Origin: an uncultured Acetatifactor sp.
GTDB taxonomy: Bacteria; Bacillota; Clostridia; Lachnospirales; Lachnospiraceae
Direction of reading: 5' to 3'
Assembly (NCBI GenBank): GCA_910579755.1
Contig: CAJTVB010000021.1
Coordinates: 1 to 63,388, forward strand
DNA length: 63,388 nt
Shown here: one piece after another, positions 41,001 through 49,996 of the stretch
Numbering within the stretch: position 1 is the stretch's first letter
Layout: each line of letters starts with the position of its first letter
Translations under genes and position numbers: made by a program
Notes under the pieces: generated by a model
Seen by the model: the letters and a program-made list of their open reading frames with translations, nothing else
Database searches by the model: none
Told to the model about the DNA's origin: nothing

Positions 41001-41812
41001 ACCAAACCTCCAAAATCTTCAAAACTCATCTGAATATTAGCCGGCTTAAAATTCATCCACAGCACCTCTTTTTTCTTAGAGCAGACCTGGGAATAACTCA
41101 CATTCTCCCGCCGTTCCCATTTCCAAAGCATATCCTGATACAATTCCGTATCATATCCGCTTATCAGGACGGAACCCTTATGTCGAAGTAACACCTCCAG
41201 CAATTCCTCATGATCTTCCATGCTCATTTCACATCGATACTGCTTCCCATGCCTAGTTTCCAGCATATACGGAGGATCGCAGTATATCAGCACATTCTCA
41301 TAATTGAAACGCTCGATCAGTTCCACTGCAGGCCTATTTTCAATCTGCACTCCACGCAGCCTCTCCGCTGCCTGCATAATTTTTTCTGGAAGATTGCACC
41401 AGTCCTGTGATGCATAGGAACGCTCCCTGCCCTGCACATCATTTTTCCAGCCCACTCGCTCCCCGGAAGTCCTGAAGCCATGCCCCATATTGAGACGTAT
41501 GTAAAAATTCAGCGCCGCCTCGAATTTATCTTCCGGAATTTCCTCATATGCCTTTTCATATACCATCCTTGCATATGGTGTCATATAAACCATTTCTGCC
41601 AGCTTCTTTGGATCCTCTCTTATGCATTCAAAAAGATTTACTACATTTTTGTCCAGGTCGTTGACCGTTTCGATGTGCGATCTGGGCTTATTAAACAGGA
41701 CGGCTCCGCTCCCGAAAAAAGGCTCCAAATAGCTGTGATGTTTCGGAAAAAACCTTATGATCCACTCAGACAGTGACCATTTACTTCCCGGATACTTTGC
41801 TATCGCTTTCAT
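40997..41812 (-). CDS. D12-class N6-adenine DNA methyltransferase
   Basis: A protein of about 271 residues from the ATG at 41812. It has KAIAKYPGSKWSLSEWIIRF, then YLEPFFGSGAVLFNK (SAM-binding motif) and the catalytic YCDPPYML motif near residue 183. It belongs to the Dam/M.MboII-like D12 family that methylates adenine N6. No partner restriction gene is nearby, so it is an orphan enzyme, probably protecting phage DNA from host restriction or marking it. Confidence 0.9.
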   Translation of the reverse strand: MKAIAKYPGSKWSLSEWIIRFFPKHHSYLEPFFGSGAVLFNKPRSHIETVNDLDKNVVNLFECIREDPKKLAEMVYMTPYARMVYEKAYEEIPEDKFEAALNFYIRLNMGHGFRTSGERVGWKNDVQGRERSYASQDWCNLPEKIMQAAERLRGVQIENRPAVELIERFNYENVLIYCDPPYMLETRHGKQYRCEMSMEDHEELLEVLLRHKGSVLISGYDTELYQDMLWKWERRENVSYSQVCSKKKEVLWMNFKPANIQMSFEDFGGLV

Positions 41813-41817
41813 TGGCC

Positions 41818-42453
41818 TTACGCTCCCGGAGCCTCCCCTGCTTCTGCTGCCGCCTTTCGTATCTGTTTTAATGCCATCTGATACCCAATGGCCCACAAAT
41901 ACACACGTCCGCTGATCCGCTTCCCTATATGTGCAAATTCTGATTCCCACCACGGATCCGCATATTTCTCTGCAAGATCAACAAAGGCATCAGGATACGG
42001 AACATTTTCTCCAAAAGTCATTTCATCGCATAATCTGAGCATCTCTGCAAAATCTTTCTCAACCTCATCTGCTGATATTCCATAATTCCAATTTCCATCA
42101 TCTTTCAGAAATTCTTCCTTTATGCCCTCAAGGTCTGACGCGATATCGCTCCATTGATAATCATATGTGTCGGAAGAACACTGGAATTTTCCCATGAAGT
42201 ATGAGATATCATTGACATAACACGCCAGCTTATCCGGTGTTACATGATTGAACCAGCTGGCTATGCAGTCTCCCAAATCTCCGCTGACAATCAGATTTCC
42301 TTTCTGGCAATCCACAATATATCTGACCGCATACTCTCCGCTGCCGCTCTTATCCCTCCAATCCAAAATCAGGAAATCCTCATTTTCCAGTACCACCGTA
42401 GCTTTATGATCCTTAAATCTTCTCATGTATCTATTTTTTATGCTTTCGTCCAT
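41818..42453 (-). CDS. Hypothetical phage protein
   Basis: A 211-residue acidic protein. It has HKATVVLENEDFLILDWRDK, VRYIVDCQKGNLIVSGDLGD and GRVYLWAIGYQMALKQIRKA. The N-terminal half is beta-rich and the rest helical. Similar proteins are common in clostridial phages, but no function is known to me. It ends 5 bases before the methylase start. Confidence 0.65.
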   Translation of the reverse strand: MDESIKNRYMRRFKDHKATVVLENEDFLILDWRDKSGSGEYAVRYIVDCQKGNLIVSGDLGDCIASWFNHVTPDKLACYVNDISYFMGKFQCSSDTYDYQWSDIASDLEGIKEEFLKDDGNWNYGISADEVEKDFAEMLRLCDEMTFGENVPYPDAFVDLAEKYADPWWESEFAHIGKRISGRVYLWAIGYQMALKQIRKAAAEAGEAPGA

Positions 42454-42467
42454 GTCTGCTCCTTTCC

Positions 42468-42488
42468 GGGCGGCCCAGCCGGCCGCCC
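42468..42488. other. GC-rich hairpin upstream of 41818-42453
   Basis: GGGCGGCC-CAGCC-GGCCGCCC forms a perfect 8-bp GC stem in the dnaN to 42453 gap. No T-run follows on either strand, so it is probably an mRNA stability or translation-control element rather than a terminator. Confidence 0.5.
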
Positions 42489-42541
42489 TGGTTTATTTGT
42501 GTGATATCATTCCTTTCCGAGACCAATCGGAGTATCTGGCG

Positions 42542-43591
42542 CTAATTTATTGCCACCGGGAGAACGATTGTCTTAAAATCGCTGTCCTCGGCCTCGACAA
42601 TCATAGGCATTTTCGGTCCTCCAAAGGAAACCCCGACATTCTCACAATCAAAAGCTTTCAGCGTTTCCAGTACCAGCCGGGCATCAAACCCTATTGTCAG
42701 CGCCTCTGCCATATCTTCCTGTAGTTCCACCGTTTCGTGATAGTCTGTAGTCTTGTCCTTAATACTCAGGCTCAAAGAATTTCCATCCAGTTCAAACCGG
42801 ACCGGACATCTTTCCTCCGTACACATTTTCGCCCTTGTCATAGCATCCAGCAGCACCATTCTTGATACGACTGTATGTAAGGGCAGTTCCTTAAACATGG
42901 TCTGATACTTGAAATACTCTCCCTCGATCAACCGGGTGTATACCTCAAAATCTTCCGTGATGAATACCGCTCCCGTCTTGCTATGCCTGATCTGCACATC
43001 CCCCGACATTCCGAGAGATTTCAGCTTATCCACCGTGTTCTTGGGTATCAACAGTTCAAACTCGCCGCTGTACTCCACTTTATCCCATGCCAGCACATGG
43101 CCGTCCAGTCCGACAAAATTCAACTGTCCGCCGCTTGCCTGCAGACACATGGAGGACATTACAGGATTGGTGCCCTGCGCAGGCACTGCATAGGATACAC
43201 GCTTTATGGATTCCAGAAGCATATCCGCCTTAATCGTCAGTTCGCTGCCCTCTTCCTGGGAGGCCGTTACCGGAAACTGAGCCGGATCCAATGTCTGATA
43301 CTTGTTTTTAATCTTGTCAGCCTTAATTGTCATGATATGATTGGCGGCAACGGAGATCTCCATCTGCCCGTCCGGCAGATTATTGATCAGATCGAACGCC
43401 CTTTCCGGAATGATGAAGGATTCCCCCTCTGTGCCCTCTATCTTCGCCTTAACGGTCATTTCCATGTTGTTGGCGATTAAATAACCGTCCTGAACCAAAA
43501 TGCCCTGTAAGACCGGCATGGGGGTTTTCTTCGGCACTACTCCTTTAATTTTGTTCAGCTTCTGCGCCAGTTCTGTTTTCTCTATTTTCAT
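42542..43591 (-). CDS. dnaN: DNA polymerase III beta subunit (sliding clamp)
   Basis: A 349-residue clamp, slightly shorter than typical host DnaN (about 370). It has KIEKTELAQKLNKIKGVVPK, the NMEMTVKAKIEGTEGESFII strand, GQMEISVAANHIMTIKADK and ends MPMIVEAEDSDFKTIVLPVA, matching the C-terminal MPMR-type region. The clamp holds polymerase on DNA. Few phages encode their own DnaN-type clamp; this one may recruit the host replicase or phage repair enzymes. Its start overlaps the RecU-like gene. Confidence 0.9.
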   Translation of the reverse strand: MKIEKTELAQKLNKIKGVVPKKTPMPVLQGILVQDGYLIANNMEMTVKAKIEGTEGESFIIPERAFDLINNLPDGQMEISVAANHIMTIKADKIKNKYQTLDPAQFPVTASQEEGSELTIKADMLLESIKRVSYAVPAQGTNPVMSSMCLQASGGQLNFVGLDGHVLAWDKVEYSGEFELLIPKNTVDKLKSLGMSGDVQIRHSKTGAVFITEDFEVYTRLIEGEYFKYQTMFKELPLHTVVSRMVLLDAMTRAKMCTEERCPVRFELDGNSLSLSIKDKTTDYHETVELQEDMAEALTIGFDARLVLETLKAFDCENVGVSFGGPKMPMIVEAEDSDFKTIVLPVAIN

Positions 43592-44105
43592 CTTTCAATT
43601 CCACTCCTTCCAAAATAAGTATCGTGCATTGCTTCTCCTGCAACCGGTATGGTTCCAGCTCTCGCTCCGTCATAAACTTATGCCCGAACAACTCTTTCAT
43701 CTTTTTCCAGATATCCCAAGGAACTCTATAAAATTTCATCAGCCCCATGGATACCATCACATAACAATGAGCGCCAAACTTCTCATAGATATCAAGGCTT
43801 TCCCACTGGGTGTCCGTGACAACGTTCTGATTGATCCTATCAGAATCCGTATGTTTCGCCTCAAACATAATCCCGCTGCCATCACATAAAATGCCTTTAT
43901 AATCCGGCTGCCCTTTCTTTTCATAATAACCACGGACAACTCCATTTGCGTCTTTGCCAGTGATGTGGAACGGCTCTGGCGTCTTTTCTATATGGGCCCA
44001 GCCGTTCCGCAGATAAAATTCACAGGCATTCGTAATCCAGCGTTCAAAGGCTTCGCCAGAAGCTTTGCTCCGCCTCCCAATCAGCTGCCGCCTCGGATCA
44101 GACAT
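43545..44105 (-). CDS. RecU-like Holliday junction resolvase/nuclease
   Basis: A protein of about 186 residues from the ATG at 44105. It has a PD-(D/E)xK nuclease arrangement: GKDANGVVRGYYEKKGQPDY, then GIMFEAKHTDSDRINQ (the ExK pair), QWESLDIYEKFGAHCYVMVS and FYRVPWDIWKKMKEL. These match RecU/Penicillin-binding-protein-related-factor A proteins, which cut four-way junctions. It overlaps dnaN by 47 bases, placing it with replication and recombination genes. Confidence 0.8.
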   Translation of the reverse strand: MSDPRRQLIGRRSKASGEAFERWITNACEFYLRNGWAHIEKTPEPFHITGKDANGVVRGYYEKKGQPDYKGILCDGSGIMFEAKHTDSDRINQNVVTDTQWESLDIYEKFGAHCYVMVSMGLMKFYRVPWDIWKKMKELFGHKFMTERELEPYRLQEKQCTILILEGVELKDENRENRTGAEAEQN

Positions 44106-44391
44106 TAACCCATACCTCCAAATGCTTTTCGAGGATTGCCTGAATGCCCGCCAGCTTAGCCGCCCCGATTCCACTGACATTCCCAATCTCATTGATAATC
44201 TTCTCAATGCTGATTGATTTGTATTTAGGCGCCTGGGCCTTCCCCTGATTAAAGCCCTCGCTCCTGGCCTTTTCTACCCTATCCTCCACATAATGTACCA
44301 ACTGCTTGTCAGTCATTTTCCGCATCTTCACAGCCTTTTCATGGATAATGCTTTCATCCGTTGTGCGCCTGCAGTTCCTTTTCTTTGCCAT
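44098..44391 (-). CDS. Small HhH-motif protein
   Basis: A 97-residue protein from the ATG at 44391. It has a basic N-terminus (AKKRNCRRTTDES) and a C-terminal helix-hairpin-helix-like motif: IINEIGNVSGIGAAKLAGIQ then AILEKHLEVW. HhH motifs bind DNA without sequence preference. It overlaps the RecU-like gene by 8 bases and may assist it. Confidence 0.65.
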   Translation of the reverse strand: MAKKRNCRRTTDESIIHEKAVKMRKMTDKQLVHYVEDRVEKARSEGFNQGKAQAPKYKSISIEKIINEIGNVSGIGAAKLAGIQAILEKHLEVWVNV

Positions 44392-44476
44392 AGCAATCTT
44401 CCTTTCTTCTCTTGACACTCTTCCTATGGCTATGCCAGCGGTAATGTCGGCATAGCCCTCTCTGTTTCTGCCCCAT

Positions 44477-45517
44477 CTACTCATCTGCATCACCGGGGCC
44501 TATCGTAATACTGTCCGCCAATTCTGCCAGCTGGGGAATATCCAGCCCCAGTTCTCGGCAGAATTTCTTAAAACATTCCTTGCACATAAATCCAAACTGT
44601 TTCGGCTGCTCTCCACGCCGGGATCTCGCCAGCAACGTGATCATGTCACTCTTTTTCAGCCGGGCCTTGCACTCAGCACAGACATCATACATTTTCGCTT
44701 CCATCTTCGGGCTTATTGCTGAATGTTGAAGCTGCTCCGGAAACTCCCTGCGCATACCCTCTTCCCCGACAATCGGAACCAGACTTTCTTTCATGAATAC
44801 CGGTATCCCCGACTTATCACACCATGCCACGATATCCTCTATCCACTCCTTTTGAGGAATAATCCGGTTTTTTCTGCGCCCGGTCTCAGCGCCAATGATT
44901 ATCCAGTCAGGGGAAAATTCATCCCACTCCCATATCTGGAACGGCGCATGGATCGGCTCGATGCTCCAGAATGTATTGTGCGCATTTGACACAAAACATT
45001 TGTCTTCCGGCCTGGTGAGCGTGGAGCCATACCACATATTCTTACCCGAAGGGAGTATCCCGGCTGCGTCTATGCGCTCATACCTTTCCGGATTCTTTGT
45101 GAGAAACAGGTAATTATGTATTGGATACTTCCGGCAGATACTGAATATCTCCGTAATCCATTCATCCGGTACCCAGCTTCCGAACACATCAGCCATGGCT
45201 CCCACAAAAATATTGTTTCTCATCTTTAGCTTTGCCGGAGTATCCAACCGGTACCGGTGCAGCGTAGGAGCAAACCCAAAGGGGTATACAAGCGGATTTC
45301 CGGTTTCGTTCAGCATGGGGGCATCCAACACATATAAATCTTCTCCCCCATCCGCCGCCGGCACCAGGGAGTAATCCTTTTTTGCCATCTTATTCAGCCT
45401 TACATCACCGGCAAACCGGGCAACCATGCGCCGGGCATAGCAGTATTCACAGTTATGCCGGCATCCCGTAATCGGATTTAATGTGTGATCACACCACTCG
45501 ATTTTCGACCTGTTCAT
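44477..45517 (-). CDS. Radical-SAM-like protein (DUF5131, phage Gp37/Gp68)
   Basis: A protein of about 346 residues from the ATG at 45517 (GGGGAGG 5 bases upstream). It has NRSKIEWCDHTLNPITGCRH then NCEYCYARRM: CxxxCxxC is the iron-sulfur motif of radical-SAM enzymes. A VFGSWVPDEWITEIF block and IIIGAETGRRKN match DUF5131. A zinc-like CAECKARLKKSDM and CKECFKKFC lie at the end. It probably performs a radical reaction on a nucleic-acid base or a protein; the substrate is unknown. Confidence 0.82.
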   Translation of the reverse strand: MNRSKIEWCDHTLNPITGCRHNCEYCYARRMVARFAGDVRLNKMAKKDYSLVPAADGGEDLYVLDAPMLNETGNPLVYPFGFAPTLHRYRLDTPAKLKMRNNIFVGAMADVFGSWVPDEWITEIFSICRKYPIHNYLFLTKNPERYERIDAAGILPSGKNMWYGSTLTRPEDKCFVSNAHNTFWSIEPIHAPFQIWEWDEFSPDWIIIGAETGRRKNRIIPQKEWIEDIVAWCDKSGIPVFMKESLVPIVGEEGMRREFPEQLQHSAISPKMEAKMYDVCAECKARLKKSDMITLLARSRRGEQPKQFGFMCKECFKKFCRELGLDIPQLAELADSITIGPGDADE

Positions 45518-45767
45518 GCTTTCCTCCCCTTTCTGCAAATCCCATTTCCCTATCTTCCTTCCACTCAGTTCCTTTGAAGCTGACTTTCTGTCCGCACTGA
45601 TCGCAGTATTTTGGCTGGTAATTCGGTCCTGCGTTCAGAACGCCTCCGCACCTTGGACATAAGTATTTCTCACATTCCGTAATAACAAATCCGTATTTCA
45701 GATACGTTTCTGTTCTCGCAGCCGGCTTTCTTGCTATGCCCTTCGGCATCCACACTTTTCTATGCAT
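45489..45767 (-). CDS. Zinc-ribbon protein
   Basis: A protein of about 92 residues. I prefer the ATG at 45767 because GGAGGAGG lies 6 bases upstream; the ATG at 45773 touches that site. It has CPRCGGVLNAGPNYQPKYCD then QCGQKVSFKGTEW, a rubredoxin-like Cys4 zinc ribbon. It overlaps the radical-SAM-like gene by 29 bases. Function unknown. Confidence 0.65.
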   Translation of the reverse strand: MHRKVWMPKGIARKPAARTETYLKYGFVITECEKYLCPRCGGVLNAGPNYQPKYCDQCGQKVSFKGTEWKEDREMGFAERGGKHEQVENRVV

Positions 45768-45945
45768 CTGCATCCTCCTCCCAAAATTCCACGAAATACA
45801 TCGTCTGGCCCTTTCCGCCGGGCCGCTCCTTTCCAATTCTGGCCGCATATCCCGCTTTGATCAGGAGACAGCAAAGGGTATTCCGGTCTTCATCATTCAG
45901 CTTCATAAGCAGATTCCGTATCTTGTGCCTTGCCTTGTCCGCCAT
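45760..45945 (-). CDS. Small hypothetical protein
   Basis: A 61-residue helical protein: ADKARHKIRNLLMKLNDEDR then NTLCCLLIKAGYAARIGKER. It lies between the PcfJ-like gene and the zinc-ribbon gene and overlaps the latter. No family recognised. Confidence 0.55.
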   Translation of the reverse strand: MADKARHKIRNLLMKLNDEDRNTLCCLLIKAGYAARIGKERPGGKGQTMYFVEFWEEDADA

Positions 45946-45946
45946 C

Positions 45947-48037
45947 TTATCCCGCCTTTCTCCGGTTTACCGGCTTTTCCTCATATTCCATCATTTTCTC
46001 CTGAAATATATTTACAAAAGCCTTGACCTCCGGTGTCATATCGCAATTTTTAAACCCCCGGCACTGAATCACCCGGCCTTTCCACTCCAGCGTGAAAAAC
46101 GGCCGATCCGGTTCTGCTTCCAGACGGATAAAGAAAATCATGGTATCGCCTCTGGCTACTTTGTCCCGGTACGTTCCTACGCAATGGTGCAGCGTTTCTC
46201 CCTCTCTCTTCAATTCATCCAGTTCTTTCGGCAACCGGATGAACATGCCTTCGATCCTCAGATTCATGGCATCCACATCCGCCGTTTCCTTGCGGAGCTG
46301 CTTTAACAGCCTTTTAAACCTCTTTTCATCCTCTTTGGCCTGCTTATCCTTGAATCTGGTATACTCCTTTGACTTATCATCATGAGCTTTCTTGAAATCT
46401 CTGGGAAACAGGTTAAATTCATTCCGCATATCATACCCCATCTCTTCCATCCAACCGATATAATCAAAATAATCTCGGTCATGCTTGATCTTCTGTTTGC
46501 TGATATACTTATCTAATTTATAGATAGTGGTGTACCGCCGCATGTCAAGATACTTCCGGTACATCCTGCTATATCCGTCATCATGGATATAGCGCAGGAT
46601 CTTAAAATCTTCCTGCCGGATTTCCCCAGCGTACTGTAATATTTCCACATCCCGCACAGACGGATCCGCAAGTTCCCGGAGCATATTGAACTGCAGCTTA
46701 TTTATCCCCAGCGTTTCTAAAACCGTCCTTCCGTTCTTAAATTCCGGACAATTATGATCCTCCAGAACCGCTTTAGTTAATCTGTAAAACCCTATTTTCA
46801 GCAGCTGCTCCAGATACGGCTTTTCTCGATATGCGTTAAAATACCAGTCTATGCACCATGGTTTATTAAAGATCTGGCTGTCCTGCACCACTTTATCCAC
46901 AAAGATATCAATGGCGCTATACTTCATGCATGTGCCGGACACTGTTTCCAGTAAATCCGTGTTGTAAAGAATAGTGCTTCTGGGGACAGCTATTTCAGAG
47001 GGTGGACAATAGCCGTAACTCCTGTCCTTGAAGTAGCACCACCGCAGCTCCGCAGAACTTTTAAACCGGCACCATTCAAAATCTATGGATTTCTTCGCAT
47101 TGTGGATTGTCCGGAATTTCTCGTAGCTTTCTATTTTGGGGTTGCGAAAATCAATCCGAAAGTCTTTCGTGTGGCAGAAATACCTTACCAGTACCTCTTC
47201 CTTATATTTCTGGACCAATACACTCCATTCGATGGAAAAGAGGCTCTGTCTTCCCATTCCCTCACTCTTACACATCAGATAGCTATTGCAGTAAGGACAC
47301 CGGACTGTTCTATTGTGCTTTACCTGATCTGTATCATTACATATCACAATTTTCTTATGATACAGGCCATCCTTCCGAAGTTCAAAATCATGCCCGCATT
47401 TTGTGCAATATGCCCTCTCTTTCGGCCTGCTGTAAAAAATATAGTTTTCATCGCTAAATACCGTCTCCTTTACAAACTGCTCATAATCAGCCGGAAGGGA
47501 GCCGAACTTTTCCATCTGCAGATCGATCTCTGCTTTTTCTCTTTTATGCCGCTCCTGCAGTTTCCACTCTTTGATTGAATCCTGATATTCATCAATCCGG
47601 TTCTCGACCTCGCTGTCTACAGCAGCGCCCCGGGCAATCGTCATTCTCTGATCGTCAATCCCGTGTTCTTTCCTGAAATCACGGAGAAAATCTAATATCG
47701 CTTCCCTTTCTCCGACAGTCGCTATAACAATATTTCCGCTGTCCTTATGCCAGTAAAGGTACCCTGTCAGATAATTAACCGCGCCAGTTTTCCATTTGGT
47801 CTTTTCCGTTGTCAGATCCTGGGAAATATAATCATCCATCTGGCAGAACGTGCGGAATTCCGGTTTTAATTCTGTTTTATTATTTCTGAAAAAATTGATG
47901 ATCAGTGTATCAATTCCATTCACTTCCCGCCTGTCTGCCGTTGCCAAGTAACACATATTTGGCACAAGCAACGGCATCTCTTTATTTTTATCCGTAAGCG
48001 CCGGCCTTGGTATTGCCGACAGTGCTCTTTTATCCAT
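45947..48037 (-). CDS. PcfJ-like protein
   Basis: A 696-residue PcfJ-family protein. The C-terminal domain has EELDELKREGETLHHCVGTY (LHHCVGTY-like signature), FFIRLEAEPDRPFFTLEWKG and GFKNCDMTPEVKAFVNIFQE. A Cys-rich knuckle near residue 215 (AYCTKCGHDFELRKDG and VRCPYCNSYLMCK) may bind metal. PcfJ was first seen on the conjugative plasmid pCF10; its function is unknown. It occurs here with a PcfK-like gene, a common pair in clostridial phages and plasmids. Confidence 0.85.
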   Translation of the reverse strand: MDKRALSAIPRPALTDKNKEMPLLVPNMCYLATADRREVNGIDTLIINFFRNNKTELKPEFRTFCQMDDYISQDLTTEKTKWKTGAVNYLTGYLYWHKDSGNIVIATVGEREAILDFLRDFRKEHGIDDQRMTIARGAAVDSEVENRIDEYQDSIKEWKLQERHKREKAEIDLQMEKFGSLPADYEQFVKETVFSDENYIFYSRPKERAYCTKCGHDFELRKDGLYHKKIVICNDTDQVKHNRTVRCPYCNSYLMCKSEGMGRQSLFSIEWSVLVQKYKEEVLVRYFCHTKDFRIDFRNPKIESYEKFRTIHNAKKSIDFEWCRFKSSAELRWCYFKDRSYGYCPPSEIAVPRSTILYNTDLLETVSGTCMKYSAIDIFVDKVVQDSQIFNKPWCIDWYFNAYREKPYLEQLLKIGFYRLTKAVLEDHNCPEFKNGRTVLETLGINKLQFNMLRELADPSVRDVEILQYAGEIRQEDFKILRYIHDDGYSRMYRKYLDMRRYTTIYKLDKYISKQKIKHDRDYFDYIGWMEEMGYDMRNEFNLFPRDFKKAHDDKSKEYTRFKDKQAKEDEKRFKRLLKQLRKETADVDAMNLRIEGMFIRLPKELDELKREGETLHHCVGTYRDKVARGDTMIFFIRLEAEPDRPFFTLEWKGRVIQCRGFKNCDMTPEVKAFVNIFQEKMMEYEEKPVNRRKAG

Positions 48038-48048
48038 ATAACCGCCTC

Positions 48049-49170
48049 CTACATACCCATCATGGCGAACATATCCAGCTGTCCATCCATCTCTTTCCCA
48101 TTTCTTTTAGGTTTTGGCGGCTCTTTTGGTGCTTCGACCTTTGACAGAGCCGGAGCCTTTTCTGCCTTATCGGTGGTGTTCTTTGTCCTCACCGCTTTTC
48201 TTTCCTCCGCAGATTTTGACTTTTTGGCCTTGGCCTCAGCTGCCTTTTTGGCTTTCTTCTCTTCCTCTGCCTTATCAGCCTTGTGATAATAGTCCTCAGC
48301 CCATTCATATACCACATCATCACGGACAGCGGCGCAATTCCCTTTTGCCTGCTTCCTCGCCTGAGAATAAATATAATCAAAGCATTTCTGCCAGGTCTTA
48401 TGCTCCTGCGCCACATCCTCGGCCATTCCTTCATCCTCATTGCAACGCTTCAGGAGATATTCGATGATAGGATCTGCGAATGTGCTGTCTTTTGCCGATT
48501 CCCGTTCCTTTTCCAGCTTCTCCACGGCCCTTTGCCTGACGGTCTTAGCATTCTCTTCTTTGGCAGCCGCAATTTCCTCCGCGGTCGGTGCAGGCAATCC
48601 TGTAACGATCTCTTTCAAAGATGCTTTTCCCATAGGAATCACATCATCATCTGCTCCATTATCCGTAATGTCCTCCTCTTCCGCCTCTGCTCGCTCCGTC
48701 GGCGGAGCCTCGCCAGCCTCCGGATCTTCCTCCGTCTGCTCCACAACCGAATCGCCTTTCCCATCTTCACCATTTTCCTCTCCAGTATCCATACCCTCCG
48801 CCGCATCCACTGCACCGCTGTTCATCAGCCACTCATATTCCTTTTTCAGTCTCTCATTCGTCACATCAAAGATAGTGTCCCCTGCGGCGTCATAAAAGAC
48901 CGTTACCTCCGGGCGTCTCAATGTCTTGTACGTCTCGCCCATCACGACAATATCAGGACTTTTATCCTCGGCATTATATCCGCTTCTCAGATACTCTTTT
49001 ACAACCTGATCCCATGTCCATCCGTAGGCATTCTCTGCTGTGTTTTCGGCCGTGAAGTGTCTGACCTCCCTTTTCTCTTTTATGCAATCCCTGACTTTCT
49101 GCCATGTTTCCGACTGCAGAGCCTCTTTGCTCTTTTCCGACAGAGTTCCTTCAAATCCTTTGCTCTCCAT
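48049..49170 (-). CDS. PcfK-like protein
   Basis: A protein of about 373 residues from the ATG at 49170. The N-terminal third is distinctive (FEGTLSEKSKEALQSETWQK, YGWTWDQVVKEYLRSGYNAE), the middle is an acidic linker, and residues 240-330 form the PcfK domain: FADPIIEYLLKRCNEDEGMA then QEHKTWQKCFDYIYSQARKQ. A Lys/Ala-rich tail and a clamp-binding-like DGQLDMFAM end follow. The QLDMF motif resembles a beta-clamp binding motif, which fits with the phage clamp encoded nearby. Confidence 0.8.
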   Translation of the reverse strand: MESKGFEGTLSEKSKEALQSETWQKVRDCIKEKREVRHFTAENTAENAYGWTWDQVVKEYLRSGYNAEDKSPDIVVMGETYKTLRRPEVTVFYDAAGDTIFDVTNERLKKEYEWLMNSGAVDAAEGMDTGEENGEDGKGDSVVEQTEEDPEAGEAPPTERAEAEEEDITDNGADDDVIPMGKASLKEIVTGLPAPTAEEIAAAKEENAKTVRQRAVEKLEKERESAKDSTFADPIIEYLLKRCNEDEGMAEDVAQEHKTWQKCFDYIYSQARKQAKGNCAAVRDDVVYEWAEDYYHKADKAEEEKKAKKAAEAKAKKSKSAEERKAVRTKNTTDKAEKAPALSKVEAPKEPPKPKRNGKEMDGQLDMFAMMGM

Positions 49171-49996
49171 ACTGCGCCTCCTTTTCTTCAAAATCGAAAA
49201 ACATATAAAAGTGCTCTTTTTCCACTGTTTTTTCGGTGGTTACGGTTCCACCCATACTTCCCAGCGAATGAAATATCTTTCGCCACTGCCATATGTCCGA
49301 ATGGAACATTGGCATATACCACATCTCCTGCCCCTCGTTTTCCCTGGGGAATAACACCGTCCCGGTCAAAGGATTGGTGATTGTATTCCCTACGCAGATA
49401 TAACCGGCGCACCCAAGGAGCGAAAGCTGGATATAGCACATCTGTGCCACCACCCGATCCACATCCTGCCCCACAAAAATCACATGGTTCTGAAAATTGT
49501 ATTTGGATCTTTTCAGGGTATTTGCCGCCGCTATCAGTGTCGCCCCAGCGCCGCAGGCCGGATCGCAAATGGATATGTAGCCCTGTTCTTCAATCTGCCT
49601 GTCAACATTCCCCACGGTCATCTGGGACATCATTTTACACACGTTGTATGGGGTAAAAAACTGTCCTTTCCAGTGGTTTCCCAGGTTCAGGTTCATGTAC
49701 ATTTTTCCGAGGAAGTCCTGCTCCGGCTCATTTTCCAGGGCCATAACGATGATATGGAGTATCTCTGCCGGCGTCTCCACCGAGCCGAGCCTCTCTATGC
49801 ACTGGGCATATTCCTTTTCCCTTGCCTCAAAATGTTTCGGTGTCCGATCTGTCACATTGCTTAAAGTACACGCTATTGCGCTGATTAGATCCGCCCATAC
49901 CTGCCAAGAGCTTCTGGAATAGCAGAGCCGGTTGAATACATCCAGAAATTCCTTTTCGGTACCCTGTATGATTTCACTCCGCTTTGCTTTAGCCAC
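49151..49996 (-). CDS. N6-DNA-methylase-like protein lacking NPPY motif
   Basis: A 281-residue protein starting at GTG 49996 (AAGGAGG upstream). It has the HsdM-type region GNHWKGQFFTPYNVCKMMSQ and SAM motif CDPACGAGATLIAAANTL, then FVGQDVDRVVAQMCYIQLSL. The catalytic NPP(Y/F) motif, expected about 60-90 residues later, is not seen; the sequence reads GNTITNPLTGTVLFP. It ends soon after, without a specificity domain. It may bind SAM or DNA without methylating, perhaps as a decoy or anti-restriction factor. Confidence 0.75.
   Translation of the reverse strand: MAKAKRSEIIQGTEKEFLDVFNRLCYSRSSWQVWADLISAIACTLSNVTDRTPKHFEAREKEYAQCIERLGSVETPAEILHIIVMALENEPEQDFLGKMYMNLNLGNHWKGQFFTPYNVCKMMSQMTVGNVDRQIEEQGYISICDPACGAGATLIAAANTLKRSKYNFQNHVIFVGQDVDRVVAQMCYIQLSLLGCAGYICVGNTITNPLTGTVLFPRENEGQEMWYMPMFHSDIWQWRKIFHSLGSMGGTVTTEKTVEKEHFYMFFDFEEKEAQYGEQRI

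Noticed and set aside
42468..42488. GC hairpin as transcription terminator
   Set aside because: No T-run follows on either strand.
43545..44207. Earlier starts for the RecU-like gene
   Set aside because: The first 34 codons overlap the HhH gene in another frame; the ATG at 44105 matches the usual N-terminus.
48283..49380. Long plus-strand open frame of about 365 codons
   Set aside because: It lies opposite the PcfK-like gene, whose low-complexity acidic codons create open antisense frames. No signals support it.
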